From: Gyrodactylus bullatarudis
Lineage: Eukaryota > Platyhelminthes > Monogenea > Gyrodactylidea > Gyrodactylidae
Reading direction: 5' to 3'
NCBI GenBank assembly: GCA_012064415.1
Contig: SSNU01000317.1
Span: forward strand, 1-64,000
DNA length: 64,000 nucleotides
Below are positions 17,817-27,640 of the stretch, piece by piece. A program made the position numbers and the translations under genes. A model generated the notes under the pieces. That model did no database searches. It had not been told where the DNA came from and was given only the letters and a program-made list of their open reading frames with translations. Numbering within the stretch: the stretch's first letter is position 1; each line of letters opens with the position of its first letter.

Positions 17817-18376
17817 TTTATCGGTGAACTTTGATGTAGTGTTCTGAGTCTCTAACAAAAAGCGTGGTTCGTTTATATGCTATTAAGTTATTTCAAGGGA
17901 ATCGATAATTGGTTGAGAAAAGCTACCCACTTATGGTCAAGTCTATCTTAAATGTGCACTAATATGCAAACTTATATCATATAATTATTGGTTAATTACT
18001 AATTTGAGTGAATCATTGAGTAATTTCTATTGGCTGATAAAACAATCGAATCAGAGAGAGGGGTATTTTGTTAATTACTATTAACTTTTAGATTTACAAA
18101 AAATGAATATAGAGATGGCAGATATTTTATAGACTAAATAACTATAAATAATTAAGAGATAATTCAAAATGAATATTTTGACGGTAAAAACGAATCAAAA
18201 GCAATAGAATATGGTCTTCTAGTTTCAAGATTAAAGAACGTTTTGGAGTGATAATTTCAAAAATGAGTCAAATTTCAAGGATAGATTTTTAAACAATTCA
18301 ACTTGACTTAAATTCTTGTTTTAAAATATAAATTTTACAAAAATTTCGTCAGTAAAACTAACTATTCTGTTTAAAA
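17817..18376. promoter_or_regulatory. divergent promoter region between EGF gene and GEMIN2, with CCAAT boxes
   Basis: 560 bases between two divergent start codons. Three ATTGG/CCAAT words are visible (about 17908, 17984 and 18031), the last as ctattggctga, matching the CCAAT word found in front of the small membrane-protein gene at 27.3 kb. Confidence 0.45.
17871..17880 (-). promoter_or_regulatory. TATA box of the EGF gene
   Basis: On the minus strand the sequence reads gcatataaac, about 55 bases upstream of the ATG at 17816. A CCAAT box (attgg on plus at 17908-17912) lies about 35 bases further upstream. The spacing is normal for a metazoan TATA promoter. Confidence 0.6.
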
Positions 18377-19023
18377 ATGTATGACGAAGTTATCAATTCA
18401 GTTTTACCTGTCGATAACGATTGGAAAAAGTTTGATTTGTCAGTCCAACCTGAGACTGCAGAGGATTATATGAAATTTGTAAAGTAATTTCCCTAGATTT
18501 TATTTAGAAACGAAGCTGAACACTTAAACTTTAAATCTGTTGATCATTGTAATCAATCTAAAGCGGATTGTGAAGGAGAAAATATAGCTACTTTTAAATT
18601 AAGAAACTATCAGATTATAATAACAACAGTATTCAATTCAATTCGGGAAATAATTGACAATAAAAGGCAAACTAGTCAAGGATTTAATTTTAATATGCTT
18701 CAAAATAAACCAAATACTAGTTCGTTATTATGTCTAGATTTTTCTCAAAGAATTAAAGCTTTATCTATTATAATGAACCAAGATTTCTCGATATTAAATG
18801 TAAGTCACATTTCTTGTATAATTGATTTTAGTTTCAATGGCTATATTCTCTTCTCTTATCATTTCCTCAACCATATTCGACAGATGTTCATATTACTGTT
18901 CGGGACTTGGCTAAAAAGTGTTTACATTTCATCCAAGAATCTACAGACGAATTTCTTAAAAGTCATGCATCCGTTCTAATCACAATAGTTGCAATAAACT
19001 TTGGCCAATTAGATCTTTTATAA
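18377..19023 (+). CDS. GEMIN2: GEMIN2 (SMN complex subunit, SIP1)
   Basis: Exons 18377-18483, 18508-18799, 18832-19023; 196 residues. The introns are only 24 and 32 bases. The N-terminus VLPVDNDWKKFDLSVQPETA followed by EDYM and an NEAEH stretch aligns with the GEMIN2 motif LPVEP...[21 protein letters not shown]; the C-terminal exon (WLYSLLLSFPQPYSTDVHIT, then RDLAKKC) matches the helical domain (WLYALLACLEKPL...IRQLARRC). The product should bind SMN and the Sm ring during snRNP assembly. It is shorter than vertebrate GEMIN2 (about 280 residues), with internal loops reduced. An AATAAA at 19091-19096 is a likely poly(A) signal. Assignment rests on remembered family motifs. Confidence 0.85.
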
Positions 19024-19247
19024 TCGAAACAATATAATATTTGTCTACTGTGCAGATTCTGCGTTCAAAGTGTAACCGCAATACAGATTTAATAAAGTAC
19101 TTTTGTAAAGAAATTATAGGTATTAAATTAATTTATATTGCCCATGATGGGACAGAAATTTAATTGCGTAGTTCCTTTAGAATTCATTCATTGGAACAAT
19201 CTCTAGTCTTAACTTTCTCTTCCAAAAGATTCATCATTTTTTTTCAA

Positions 19248-19352
19248 ATGAGTCGTTTCTATCGAAATTTTAATCTTAAAGTTGATGATGGAAAGTGCCG
19301 AAAAAACATCTATTTGATTGTAAAGCCTGAAGAGTTACTACAATTTTCTACT
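19248..19352 (+). CDS. possible orphan coding exon
   Basis: ATG at 19248 starts 35 codons (MSRFYRNFNLKVDDGKCRKN...ELLQFST) ending exactly at a strong donor (ACT|GTAAGT), phase 0. The reading frame is open upstream too. It could be the first exon of a small gene whose next exon is 20086-20289 (also phase 0), but the first exon of the PH-domain gene lies between them on the same strand. No recognised product. Confidence 0.35.
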
Positions 19353-19956
19353 GTAAGTTTATCTTTTTCATACACATAATCGATTATTTTATGCAAATTA
19401 TCTAGTCTTTATTTTATTCTTCATGTCCCTGATTTTTGTTTTGTTTTTCTTTATTAATGCATTCTCTTATATCTCATTTTATTTTGTATAAGAATATATT
19501 AGTTTTCTTATAACTTGACTACATACTTAATACACTCGAAATACTTTATGCATGCTCGAAAGTTTACATGAATAGTGTGTGTGTCCAGTGATCAACTATA
19601 TTTGCACCTACTTTTTGTAGTATCCATCTCTAAATCTTTTATAATATATTGAGCAGTGGTTTTCAAATCTATATATGTATTTACACAATGTGAGATGTAG
19701 ATGTCTTGACAGTGTACAATGTTCATTAGAATAATACCGTACAAACCAAAGTGAATTTATTTCTATTATAGTAGTATATTGAGCCTAGATATATATCTTC
19801 ATCTATTCATGTATATCTCTAAAGTATTTTCGATTTAAAGCTTATCATTATATCTATTAATAGATTCGATATCTACAAAATTTATTTTCATTTGGCTTAA
19901 TTAACTTTTAATAAATAAACAACTAGAAGAAAAACAAAAGAAACAATTCAGGAATT

Positions 19957-22900
19957 ATGGACAATTCCAATACGGAAATCATTAAATCTGGTTGGTTTTA
20001 TATGAGCAAAAATCAAGTAAGTATTTTGTTATTCACGTTTAAGAAACATAAACTATTCCCGCCAAATTTTCAAATGAGTTTTTAGCCTTTTGGCATAAAA
20101 AATAGTCATCTTATTATGGGGAAAATGTTTGCTTTATGTATGATACTCGTGGGAAATGATGGAAAAAACACCATCTGGGTATTAAATTCTAGGGCAATAG
20201 TAAATAGTGAGTTGTTCAGAGAAAACAATTTAATTCTACCAAACTGTACAGTATTGGTATCTATTCCTTATTGTCTAAAAGTTGAATAAAATCAAGAACA
20301 TGCAGGAATATCTGATTTTGAATACTTTTCAAAAACAGTTATTTCAGATTAAAAAGGTAAAAGCCATCAGTCCAATAGTCGACTAATTAAAACTATATTA
20401 ATATTAAATTAATACAAGCTATAAGCTATAAGATACTAATTGTGTTACATTGAATCAAATAATCCTTATTTGGTCATTTCTTATTGTAATAATAGATTAA
20501 ATTTGCATTAATTAGATTTATTTATTTAGAGTTTTGATAAGAAATTCGCTCGAATGACTCATGAATACCTGATTCTTTCGGATACAGATAAAGCTAATGT
20601 CTGTGATACTCAATGTGAAAGATTTTTCTTGGGTTATTTCATGTCAGTTCAATGCTTGGACAATCATTCGATTTATTACTCGATTAAAATTACAGTGAAT
20701 TGAAATGATATCTAATTGTATAGATTGGAAAAGATCCCCCAAATGAAATAATCATGCACTTTTTAACGAATAGTGTTCGCAAATCTTGGATGAACTGTCT
20801 TCAAGAGATTATAAAGAGAACTTCTCAAACCGCAAATTCCGGACAGAATTCGGGTAACTTTCAAAATGTACTTACTTTCCAGAAGATAAAACAATCAAGA
20901 ATATGGTAAGATTAAACTGGAATTAGAAAAATCATATAAAAAGATGAATGCTTCAATTTCTATACAAGTGTGTTTTCCCTGACACGTGTCCCATTACAAT
21001 AAACACACTAAGTTTAAATTAGTAGTACTTTTGGAATAATTTCTCTTCTTCCAATATTCCTATTATTTAGGCTATATTTCCGAATTTCATTGGTAATAGC
21101 AAAAGACGGACTGAGATATAAAAAAATATTTACTTGATCATGTAGTTATAGAAAATGAATAAATCTCAGTATCTTAACCAGCCAACATATTCCTCACAAG
21201 AGTCCCTCTTCGAGGACACTCACGAAGGATGCTCTTACTATTATGACAATCAAAGGAATTCAGAACTATCAGAGGCTATAATGAATCCTCTTCGGAAAAA
21301 ATCTTCATCCCTTACCAATAAAAAGAATGCAACGAATGAAATTTCCATCTTACGCCGCAAGATTATCAAACAGAATGAATCTATTTCGGTCAAAAGTATT
21401 TTTCATATTTTACCTACTATTTTAAAGCATGTAAATTCTTTTATTTTTACAAAGGAAAAATAATTGAAAACATTAAAGAAGAATACAAACAGGCCAGACA
21501 AAAGAGTGAAATGTTGGCATCGAAAATTTGTGAAATTTCAATTATTCAAAAGAATTTAAAACAGGAAAACGATTCTTTAAGAGAGAAATTACTAAGAAAA
21601 GAACGACAAAATTCAGAGTTAACCCAGGAACTTTGCTCTATCAAGTAAGCAAGAAATTATCAAAATTTTCAACTATAATGCAGATACTAGGTAAGGTATA
21701 TGAGAGAGCCTTTGCTGTGAACCATGTTGATTTAAGATTCTTATGTTGCCTACTTTTACCAAAATGGTCTTTTTTCAAATTTCAATTTGGCACCAAAATC
21801 CCATTTTTCAAATATTGAGCTGAAATTTTTTATTTATTTGCGCAGAATTGGCAATAGAAGTTTTTCATGATCAGAATTAGACAAGAAAGCTGAATATTGA
21901 CATTAGGTTTCCGTCAGCTTGACGATTTTCAAGGAATTTTGAATCATCTAAATTTTATTGATTTTCAAGTATAAAAGTAAGGAAAATTATGAATTAATCG
22001 AAATTCAACTCCTAGTTTTAATTAATAATGAGGAAAATCATTAGAATAGATTTAGCATAATTTTTTTGTCTAATTGTGATCCACACAGATTAGATTTCAG
22101 AATTTTTTTCTTGGTTGATTAATTAAATTAAGATTTTTATAAAAATCATAGATTCCCAAGTTCATATCAATTAGTTTTATATGTCCATTTGGAGAACTAT
22201 ATAATAGGTGTTCTAAGAAAAAAAGCTACTCAAATTTTTAAATTTTATATCCAGTGAAATCTAAGCTCTATAACTCAACGTTCACTTATCTTTTTAATCT
22301 TCATAATGAGCCTTTGATTAGAGAACCAAATAGAAAAGAACTTGTAATTTTATAGAATACACTTATTCTACAAATTTTTCGTATCATTTTTATATTTTTG
22401 ATATGCTAGATTTGAAATGCATAAAATGTATCCACTCCTTTTGGAAACCAACAGCCAATCTAGTATGGTTGATGTTTTACGTGAAACTCACCAGGAGAGA
22501 GTGAAAATCAGGAATAAATTGGTCAACTTTAAATCATTTATTGAAAGAAATTTCCCAGAAAACTCCATTGAGGAGAGTCAAAATCTTGATGAATTCTTGG
22601 AAACTTCCCTCAACCAGACCGCAAGAATTCTAGAGAATTCCTTTTCCGAAATCGATTCTGCAATCAGGAACTCTAATGGATCAGTGAATTGTGAATCTGA
22701 TTCTCTGCATGGTATTTCCTGTTTGAAATGTTTACAGCTTGGTCTAGGACTTTTGGTTTGCTTTAAACACAATGAAGTTGTAAGTTGTTTTCTAATATTT
22801 GCTAACTATATATTAATTATAATAAACTAGAAGATATTTTTAAAAAAATGTTGAATCTCCCTATTATATTTCTGACTATTTTATTTTCCAAAAATCTAAT

Positions 22901-25900
22901 ACTGTCGAATAAATAAAAGCAGCCACTGAAAATTAGATTAAATAAACTATTACGATAGAAATATTCACGTATATTTTCAAATACGTCAGAAAATCCACAT
23001 ATAATCATAATTGGAAAAGTAGAAAAAGGATATATTAACACCAAATGTACATTTCTCAAAGGTAAGCTAGAAATAAAAGTATGGTAAACCCATAAGAAGC
23101 CGAAATAAGACAATTCTAATCAGGCTTCTAAAACTTTCATTGAAAATTATATAACTATACTGAATTGATCGAGAAAATCAAGATTAAACGTGATCCAATC
23201 TTCAATTTGCTGAACTGAAGATAAATATAACTGATATTTTGGAGGATATAGTCTGGATTTTTGCGAAAATTTGCAAGTTCTCTTACGAGTTATTGATAGA
23301 TTATTTCGTGAAACTTTCATTGTGATCCGATCAGATCAAATTTTTGATGATTTGAAGAAAAAAGGGGCTTTGCTAGATTTGATTAGTTTTAGAGATCACT
23401 CAAATTTCGAAAATGCAGAGAAAATATATTACCGAAATATATTTTTTCAGCAAATTTTAATAATCAAATATTGTAATCGTGAGTAGTTTTAATTTATAGA
23501 AAAGGTACTTTTTTTAATTTCTGTAAAAAATAAACACCTAATGAATTTTTCATTTAATTTTTAAGAAACAAAATTCTTACAAAGATTCTCTCCTTGATAT
23601 TGCCTCACATCTGAAGGATCACATTAGATTCATAATCTTTTCAATATACAACTTTTTAATACGAAACAATAACCTAAAAGATTGCACAGTAACAAGAGAA
23701 CGTTTCAGTTTACTTTTAAATGAAAGAATCACCTCCAATTGGATAAATAAGGGGCTCAGTAAACAAGGAAAACGAATTGAAAGTTCTTTCATTTCAAAGA
23801 TGAATGGAGAGTCGTATAAAATCATAATACAGATTCTTCTTCTTGATGACTGTGAGATGAACATGGTTTACGAGGATGTACAAGATAAAAGTATAACTGA
23901 ATACTTTGATGAGCTAACACAAATTTTGATCCCATCTCTGGCATTGATCAGAATTGCCTACAACTATGCAGGTAATTGAAGACAACTTTTCAGAACTTCA
24001 ATTTACATTACAGTGAACTTCCTAAAAAAAGTATATAAAGAAGAGAATTAGAGATCTTCTATACTTTTTATTAGGAAGTTCACTGTATTCTATTCCTGAT
24101 TCTATTCATGTCAAACTAAAACTAATTTTAACTACAAGTGAACATTGTTATTCTAAGGATTTTTAGGTTTCTGACAGGAACTTCCTGTGTGGAAAAATAT
24201 TCAGAAAAAATGAGAATTGAGAAATTTTCCGCTCTATTGAAGTTAATGTGAAAATGTTACCCCTATTATGTCACAAGTAAATATAAGATTTAGATATTAT
24301 ATTTTATATATCATTAGAATCATTTCAAGAAATTGAATTAGATTCTAACCCAGGTTTAGATTTTCTTCGACAATATCGAATCGACATTGTTTTTGAGCTG
24401 TCAAGAATCTTTTCAATCTAATAAAACGTCTAAATCCATTTTTTTAATTTATAGAGGAAAACTGCCACGGTGAAATTTTAGTAGAGATTCAAAATATTTT
24501 ACAAGCCAAAACCCAGCTCAATAATCAGCAAAAGTTGGTACATTTATCTAGAGTTATCTTACCTATTTCATCATTTTTCTATTCTCAACAGATTCACTGG
24601 GGAAAATTTAGTAACAGAAAAGTCTTTAGAAGAGACGAGTTTTCATGAACAAAAGTTAGTTGGGTCTTTTAAAATAATTATAATTATTCAGCTGTATTTT
24701 AATATTTTCTTTTAGATTAATTTCTTCGTATCCTACACGAAGTCATTCATTTAGCATTTCAAGATTTGCACCAATAAAAAAGCGACATAAATACCTGGAG
24801 AATTTCAAGCCTCATAGTAGTTTTGGTTCAAGTGAAGATTTAAACTATGTTATCACTGCAATGCAGAGATTATTCATTGAAGAGAGAAACAGTTTTATAG
24901 TCGATCTAAATGAATCTTGGATTCCAAAGTCATATTTCAATGTTTATGCTGAAGAAACAAAGTAATTACTAGTGATTAATAGTTTAACTATAACGTTTTT
25001 CGCTTGCTACCTGACTATGTTGTCTTCTGGCTTATATTGGTCTATATGGGCTCTTAACAGAAATTCTAACTTGGAACTAGTCAGAAAAAAAAACACCAGC
25101 ATAGATTATTTTAAGGGTTTATTCCAAAAAGAAGATATTTTTCCATAAATAACCACAAAAATCTCCATTTTGCTGAATCATTTAATACAAGTCTATCGAA
25201 AATATTAATAAGAGAAAAAAATCCATTCAATATCAAAATTTCTTATCCGATGAATTTTTTGAAAGGCTTAACTTTTATTTTAAGATTGAAAGTGAACTTT
25301 CCTCTTATATGAAACCTTTGATGAAAAAGAACTTGAGCAAATCCAGGTTCTTACTAGTTTTCGTAATCCCTAAAGAAGATTTATTGTGTACTTCTCAAGA
25401 TCGAAATAGTTAAGAGTTGTCAATTTCAACAAACTACAATGTTCTTTCTTTTGCAAAAACTAAAGGGCCTTTCTTGTAAAAATTTTTGTACTTTGGCTAA
25501 CAAGTTAGGGATTTTCTTCTGACGCACACGAACAGAAAGAATTAATAAGGTTTCAAATAATATTATTTCTTGTTAGTTTAAAAAAATCTTTTTGGAATTA
25601 ACCCTTAATTATTTTTTAATGAAGTAATAATAGCTCCCTAGAGTAATAGGCAGTAGAAATGTCTTTTACAATTTTTTCAACTTGATAAATTTTCGACCAC
25701 AAAACAGAATATTATTTTCTATGAAAACTTTTGCAGGATCAAGATGAATGAACTTGAAATGAAAGTAAACCAGATTCTTGACGAAATTGATAATAATGAA
25801 CGCTCAAAAATGATCGAAGAAATTTTCCTAACAAGGTAAATAATATATAAACACAATAATAGTGTGTGATAATTACTTTTTTCCATCAAGCTACAAGAGA

Positions 25901-26119
25901 ATTGAAGATAAACTGGAAATAGCCAATAAATTAACACACAAGGAAATGTTTAACGAAAAGAATTTACTTTTCTCCGATAGTTTCCCCTTGGAGAGGTCCC
26001 TAACAAATCTTGTGAATGAAAATATATCAATAGCAGCAGCTATGCTACGCTGTTCTCTTGATGAAATACAATTTCTCAGTCATTTACAATCTGAGAGAAT
26101 CGGAAATAAAACTGAATAA
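19957..26119 (+). CDS. PH-domain plus coiled-coil protein, unrecognised family
   Basis: Sixteen exons give 898 residues with every phase consistent: 19957-20016, 20530-20694, 20724-20905, 21071-21092, 21152-21395, 21455-21644, 22410-22779, 22959-23061, 23245-23478, 23500-23504, 23566-23971, 24455-24533, 24592-24654, 24716-24961, 25737-25835, 25891-26119. Residues ~8-115 look like a PH domain: KSGWFYMSKNQ (strand 1), FARMTHEYLIL (strand 2) and a closing amphipathic helix ending SWMNCLQEIIK. A coiled coil follows (IKEEYKQARQKSEMLASKI...). The C-terminal half is helical, with no catalytic motif seen. A lipid- or small-GTPase-linked cytoskeletal adaptor is a reasonable guess only. Two exons are tiny: 22 bases, and a tentative 5-base exon needed to keep frame. 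The first intron contains an unexplained open frame (20086-20289). Confidence 0.72.
20086..20289 (+). other. open frame inside intron 1 of the PH gene (alternative exon candidate)
   Basis: Directly after an acceptor-like tttttag, 67 codons stay open to TAA, starting PFGIKNSHLIMGKMF and including NTIWVLNSRAI. In DNA this AT-rich such a run without stops is uncommon. Phase 0 fits both exon 19957-20016 and exon 19248-19352. It may be an alternative last exon giving a short isoform, or part of another gene. No family recognised. Confidence 0.35.
21770..21910 (+). repeat. dispersed repeat family B, copy in an intron
   Basis: Shares ttggcaccaaaatcccatttttc and acaagaaagctgaatattgac with the larger inverted copy at 45028-45350. 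Lies in the 765-base intron 21645-22409 of the PH gene. Confidence 0.6.
24009..24087. repeat. 79-base foldback hairpin in an intron
   Basis: Arms 24009-24035 and 24060-24087 (tacagtgaacttcctaa...) are reverse complements apart from one small gap, with a 24-base loop. It lies in the intron 23972-24454 of the PH gene. It may be a miniature foldback element or an RNA hairpin. Confidence 0.75.
25005..25070 (+). repeat. dispersed repeat family C, copy 1
   Basis: Matches 30045-30105 through cgcttgctacctgactatg / ctgcttgctaccttaccatg and gtcttctggctt. Located in the 775-base intron 24962-25736. Confidence 0.55.
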
Positions 26120-26254
26120 CAAGAAAACAACCAAGGTTCTATATATATGTTGTACAGTTAATATAAATTTATATGCTTTCGAATAAACTGTATTTAGAAA
26201 ATACTCATAGAAAGATTACACTGGTGATAACTTTTTTTTTCAATTTACGAACTT

Positions 26255-26340
26255 GAAAAAAATCAAATTTCTTTGAATTAGTATAGCACGAGTCTGACGA
26301 TAATAAATAATATAACCTAGTGGGACTTTCAAGGGTTAAA
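26255..26340 (+). repeat. dispersed repeat family A, truncated copy
   Basis: The word tctttgaattagtatagcac is shared exactly with 3079-3098, and in slightly altered form with about 58567-58590; the right end aacctagtgggactttcaag resembles the end of the 58.5-kb copy (aacccagtggaactctaacg). Confidence 0.6.
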
Positions 26341-26692
26341 AAGAATCATTTTGAAAATGCAATTTTTTCTTCAGTTCCTATAAACAACTGTACAATTTAT
26401 AGTTTATATTCTTTACATGTAGTTTCTCTATTTATCATAATTATTTGGTCTACAAACAAGTCTCAGCGAATCAAAATAAAGTTGGCACAAGATGACATTT
26501 TAGTTTCAGGCCAGTCCTTTGTGATAATCATTATTATTAAATGATAAAATATGAAATAATAATTTAACAAATAAGCGATGACCAAATAGAGGTTAAAAAT
26601 ATTCAAACATGAAGTCCTTTAAAAGAATTATTGCATTGGTTATCGAGATGGTCTAAGGCGTAACAAAATTATCTATTATTGGTCGAAATTCT

Positions 26693-26700
26693 CATATAAA
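26693..26700 (+). promoter_or_regulatory. TATA box of small membrane-protein gene 1
   Basis: catataaa lies 44-51 bases upstream of the ATG at 26744, with an ATTGG (inverted CCAAT) about 14 bases before it. Confidence 0.55.
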
Positions 26701-26743
26701 AACTGGTTGAATAGTTGAAAATAAAATTTTCTCTGAATTAAAA

Positions 26744-26989
26744 ATGTCCACAGGAAATAGAATTGCCATCTTATTTTTATCAGTCCTAATTTCTGCAGTC
26801 TGTGGTCTGACTCTTCAAGAAGCAAAGGAAGGAGATATTTATTATGATGCTACTCCATGGAGTGCTGGATACCACTGTGGTTTAAGCATTGCCATCACAA
26901 TGGGAACTTTAGGCGGGCTTATCGTCTTGATAATAATAATTACAAAAGCAAGAGGAAGTCCTAAGATTGGAAGAAAATCTACTGAATAA
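26744..26989 (+). CDS. small secreted-pathway membrane protein, paralog 1
   Basis: Single-exon gene for 81 residues. An N-terminal signal peptide (ILFLSVLISAVCG) is followed by LTLQEAKEGDIYYDATPW, a Gly-rich transmembrane helix (residues ~45-68, containing GLSIAITMGTLGGLIVLIII) and a short basic tail with KARGSPK. This predicts a type I protein with a ~25-residue extracellular part. It shares layout and motifs with the product at 27392 (LTLQEAK versus ITLEEAK, AGYHCGLS versus AGLHAGLS, GTLG in both), so the pair arose by duplication. I do not recognise the family; the size recalls single-span regulators of ion pumps, but no diagnostic motif is present. Confidence 0.75.
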   Translation: MSTGNRIAILFLSVLISAVCGLTLQEAKEGDIYYDATPWSAGYHCGLSIAITMGTLGGLIVLIIIITKARGSPKIGRKSTE

Positions 26990-27391
26990 AAAAGTGAGAT
27001 TTTAATTTATTGCATTTTTATTTTATCATTCCGTCTATTTACTTAGAAGTAAAAACATGACTATATTTATCGTGAAAAATTAAATAATGATTAAAGTGAA
27101 CTTGCAAAGTGAATGATAATATGAAATTTCACTGACTTTCCTTAATCAGAATATTATTTTCCTAATATCTAACAATTGAGAACTACAAACTTGTAAGCAA
27201 AGCAATAACATAAATAAAATCACCATTTTGAAATTTACTATGGTAACCTTTAAAAAATACGAATACTATTGGCTAAAGTATAACTAGCCAATAGTAATAA
27301 TTCTATTAAAAAAGTAGAAGATTTAAATAGAAAAATTACTCCTTCATTGAATTCAGAAAACGTATCCGTTTAATCAGCAAAGGTACTTCCA
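26990..27391. promoter_or_regulatory. intergenic region upstream of small membrane-protein gene 2
   Basis: Apart from the CCAAT palindrome at 27264-27296 and a TATA-like tttaaata near 27324 I see no other element. Confidence 0.4.
27264..27296. promoter_or_regulatory. palindromic double CCAAT box
   Basis: Perfect 12-base inverted repeat, tactattggcta and tagccaatagta, separated by 9 bases; each arm contains a CCAAT box in opposite orientation. It lies about 96 bases upstream of the ATG at 27392. NF-Y binds CCAAT in animals, so a paired NF-Y site is a natural reading, but that is inference. Confidence 0.65.
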
Positions 27392-27640
27392 ATGAACTCA
27401 GCTACTCACATCTTTCTCATTTTCACATGCTTCTTCTCCATAGTGATTTATGGAATCACTCTGGAAGAAGCAAAACTTGACCCGGAAAGATTCATCAAAT
27501 ATACAAATACTGAATTCAATGCTGGATTACACGCGGGTCTTTCATTACTTTTGACTTTTGGAACTCTTGGAACCATTGTCTGTACTATTATTGCAATTAC
27601 TAAAATCTTTGGCACGTCGAAAAGAAATTGTTCCTCATAG
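27392..27640 (+). CDS. small secreted-pathway membrane protein, paralog 2
   Basis: Single-exon gene for 82 residues: signal peptide (IFLIFTCFFSIVIYG), ITLEEAKLDPERFIKYTNTE, a transmembrane helix (residues ~47-70 with LLLTFGTLGTIVCTIIAI) and a basic, Cys-containing tail (TSKRNCSS). Same design as the product at 26744, about 400 bases upstream. The identical spacing of EAK, AG-H-GLS and GTLG argues that these segments are constrained. Function unknown. Confidence 0.75.
   Translation: MNSATHIFLIFTCFFSIVIYGITLEEAKLDPERFIKYTNTEFNAGLHAGLSLLLTFGTLGTIVCTIIAITKIFGTSKRNCSS

Larger units (their letters stand above)
26120..26743. other. intergenic region with repeat copies and a promoter
   Basis: Holds the TTACACTGGTG-type repeat (about 26216-26260), a truncated family A repeat (about 26255-26340) and, at its right end, the promoter of the small membrane-protein gene (ATTGG near 26679, TATA at 26693). 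Confidence 0.6.
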
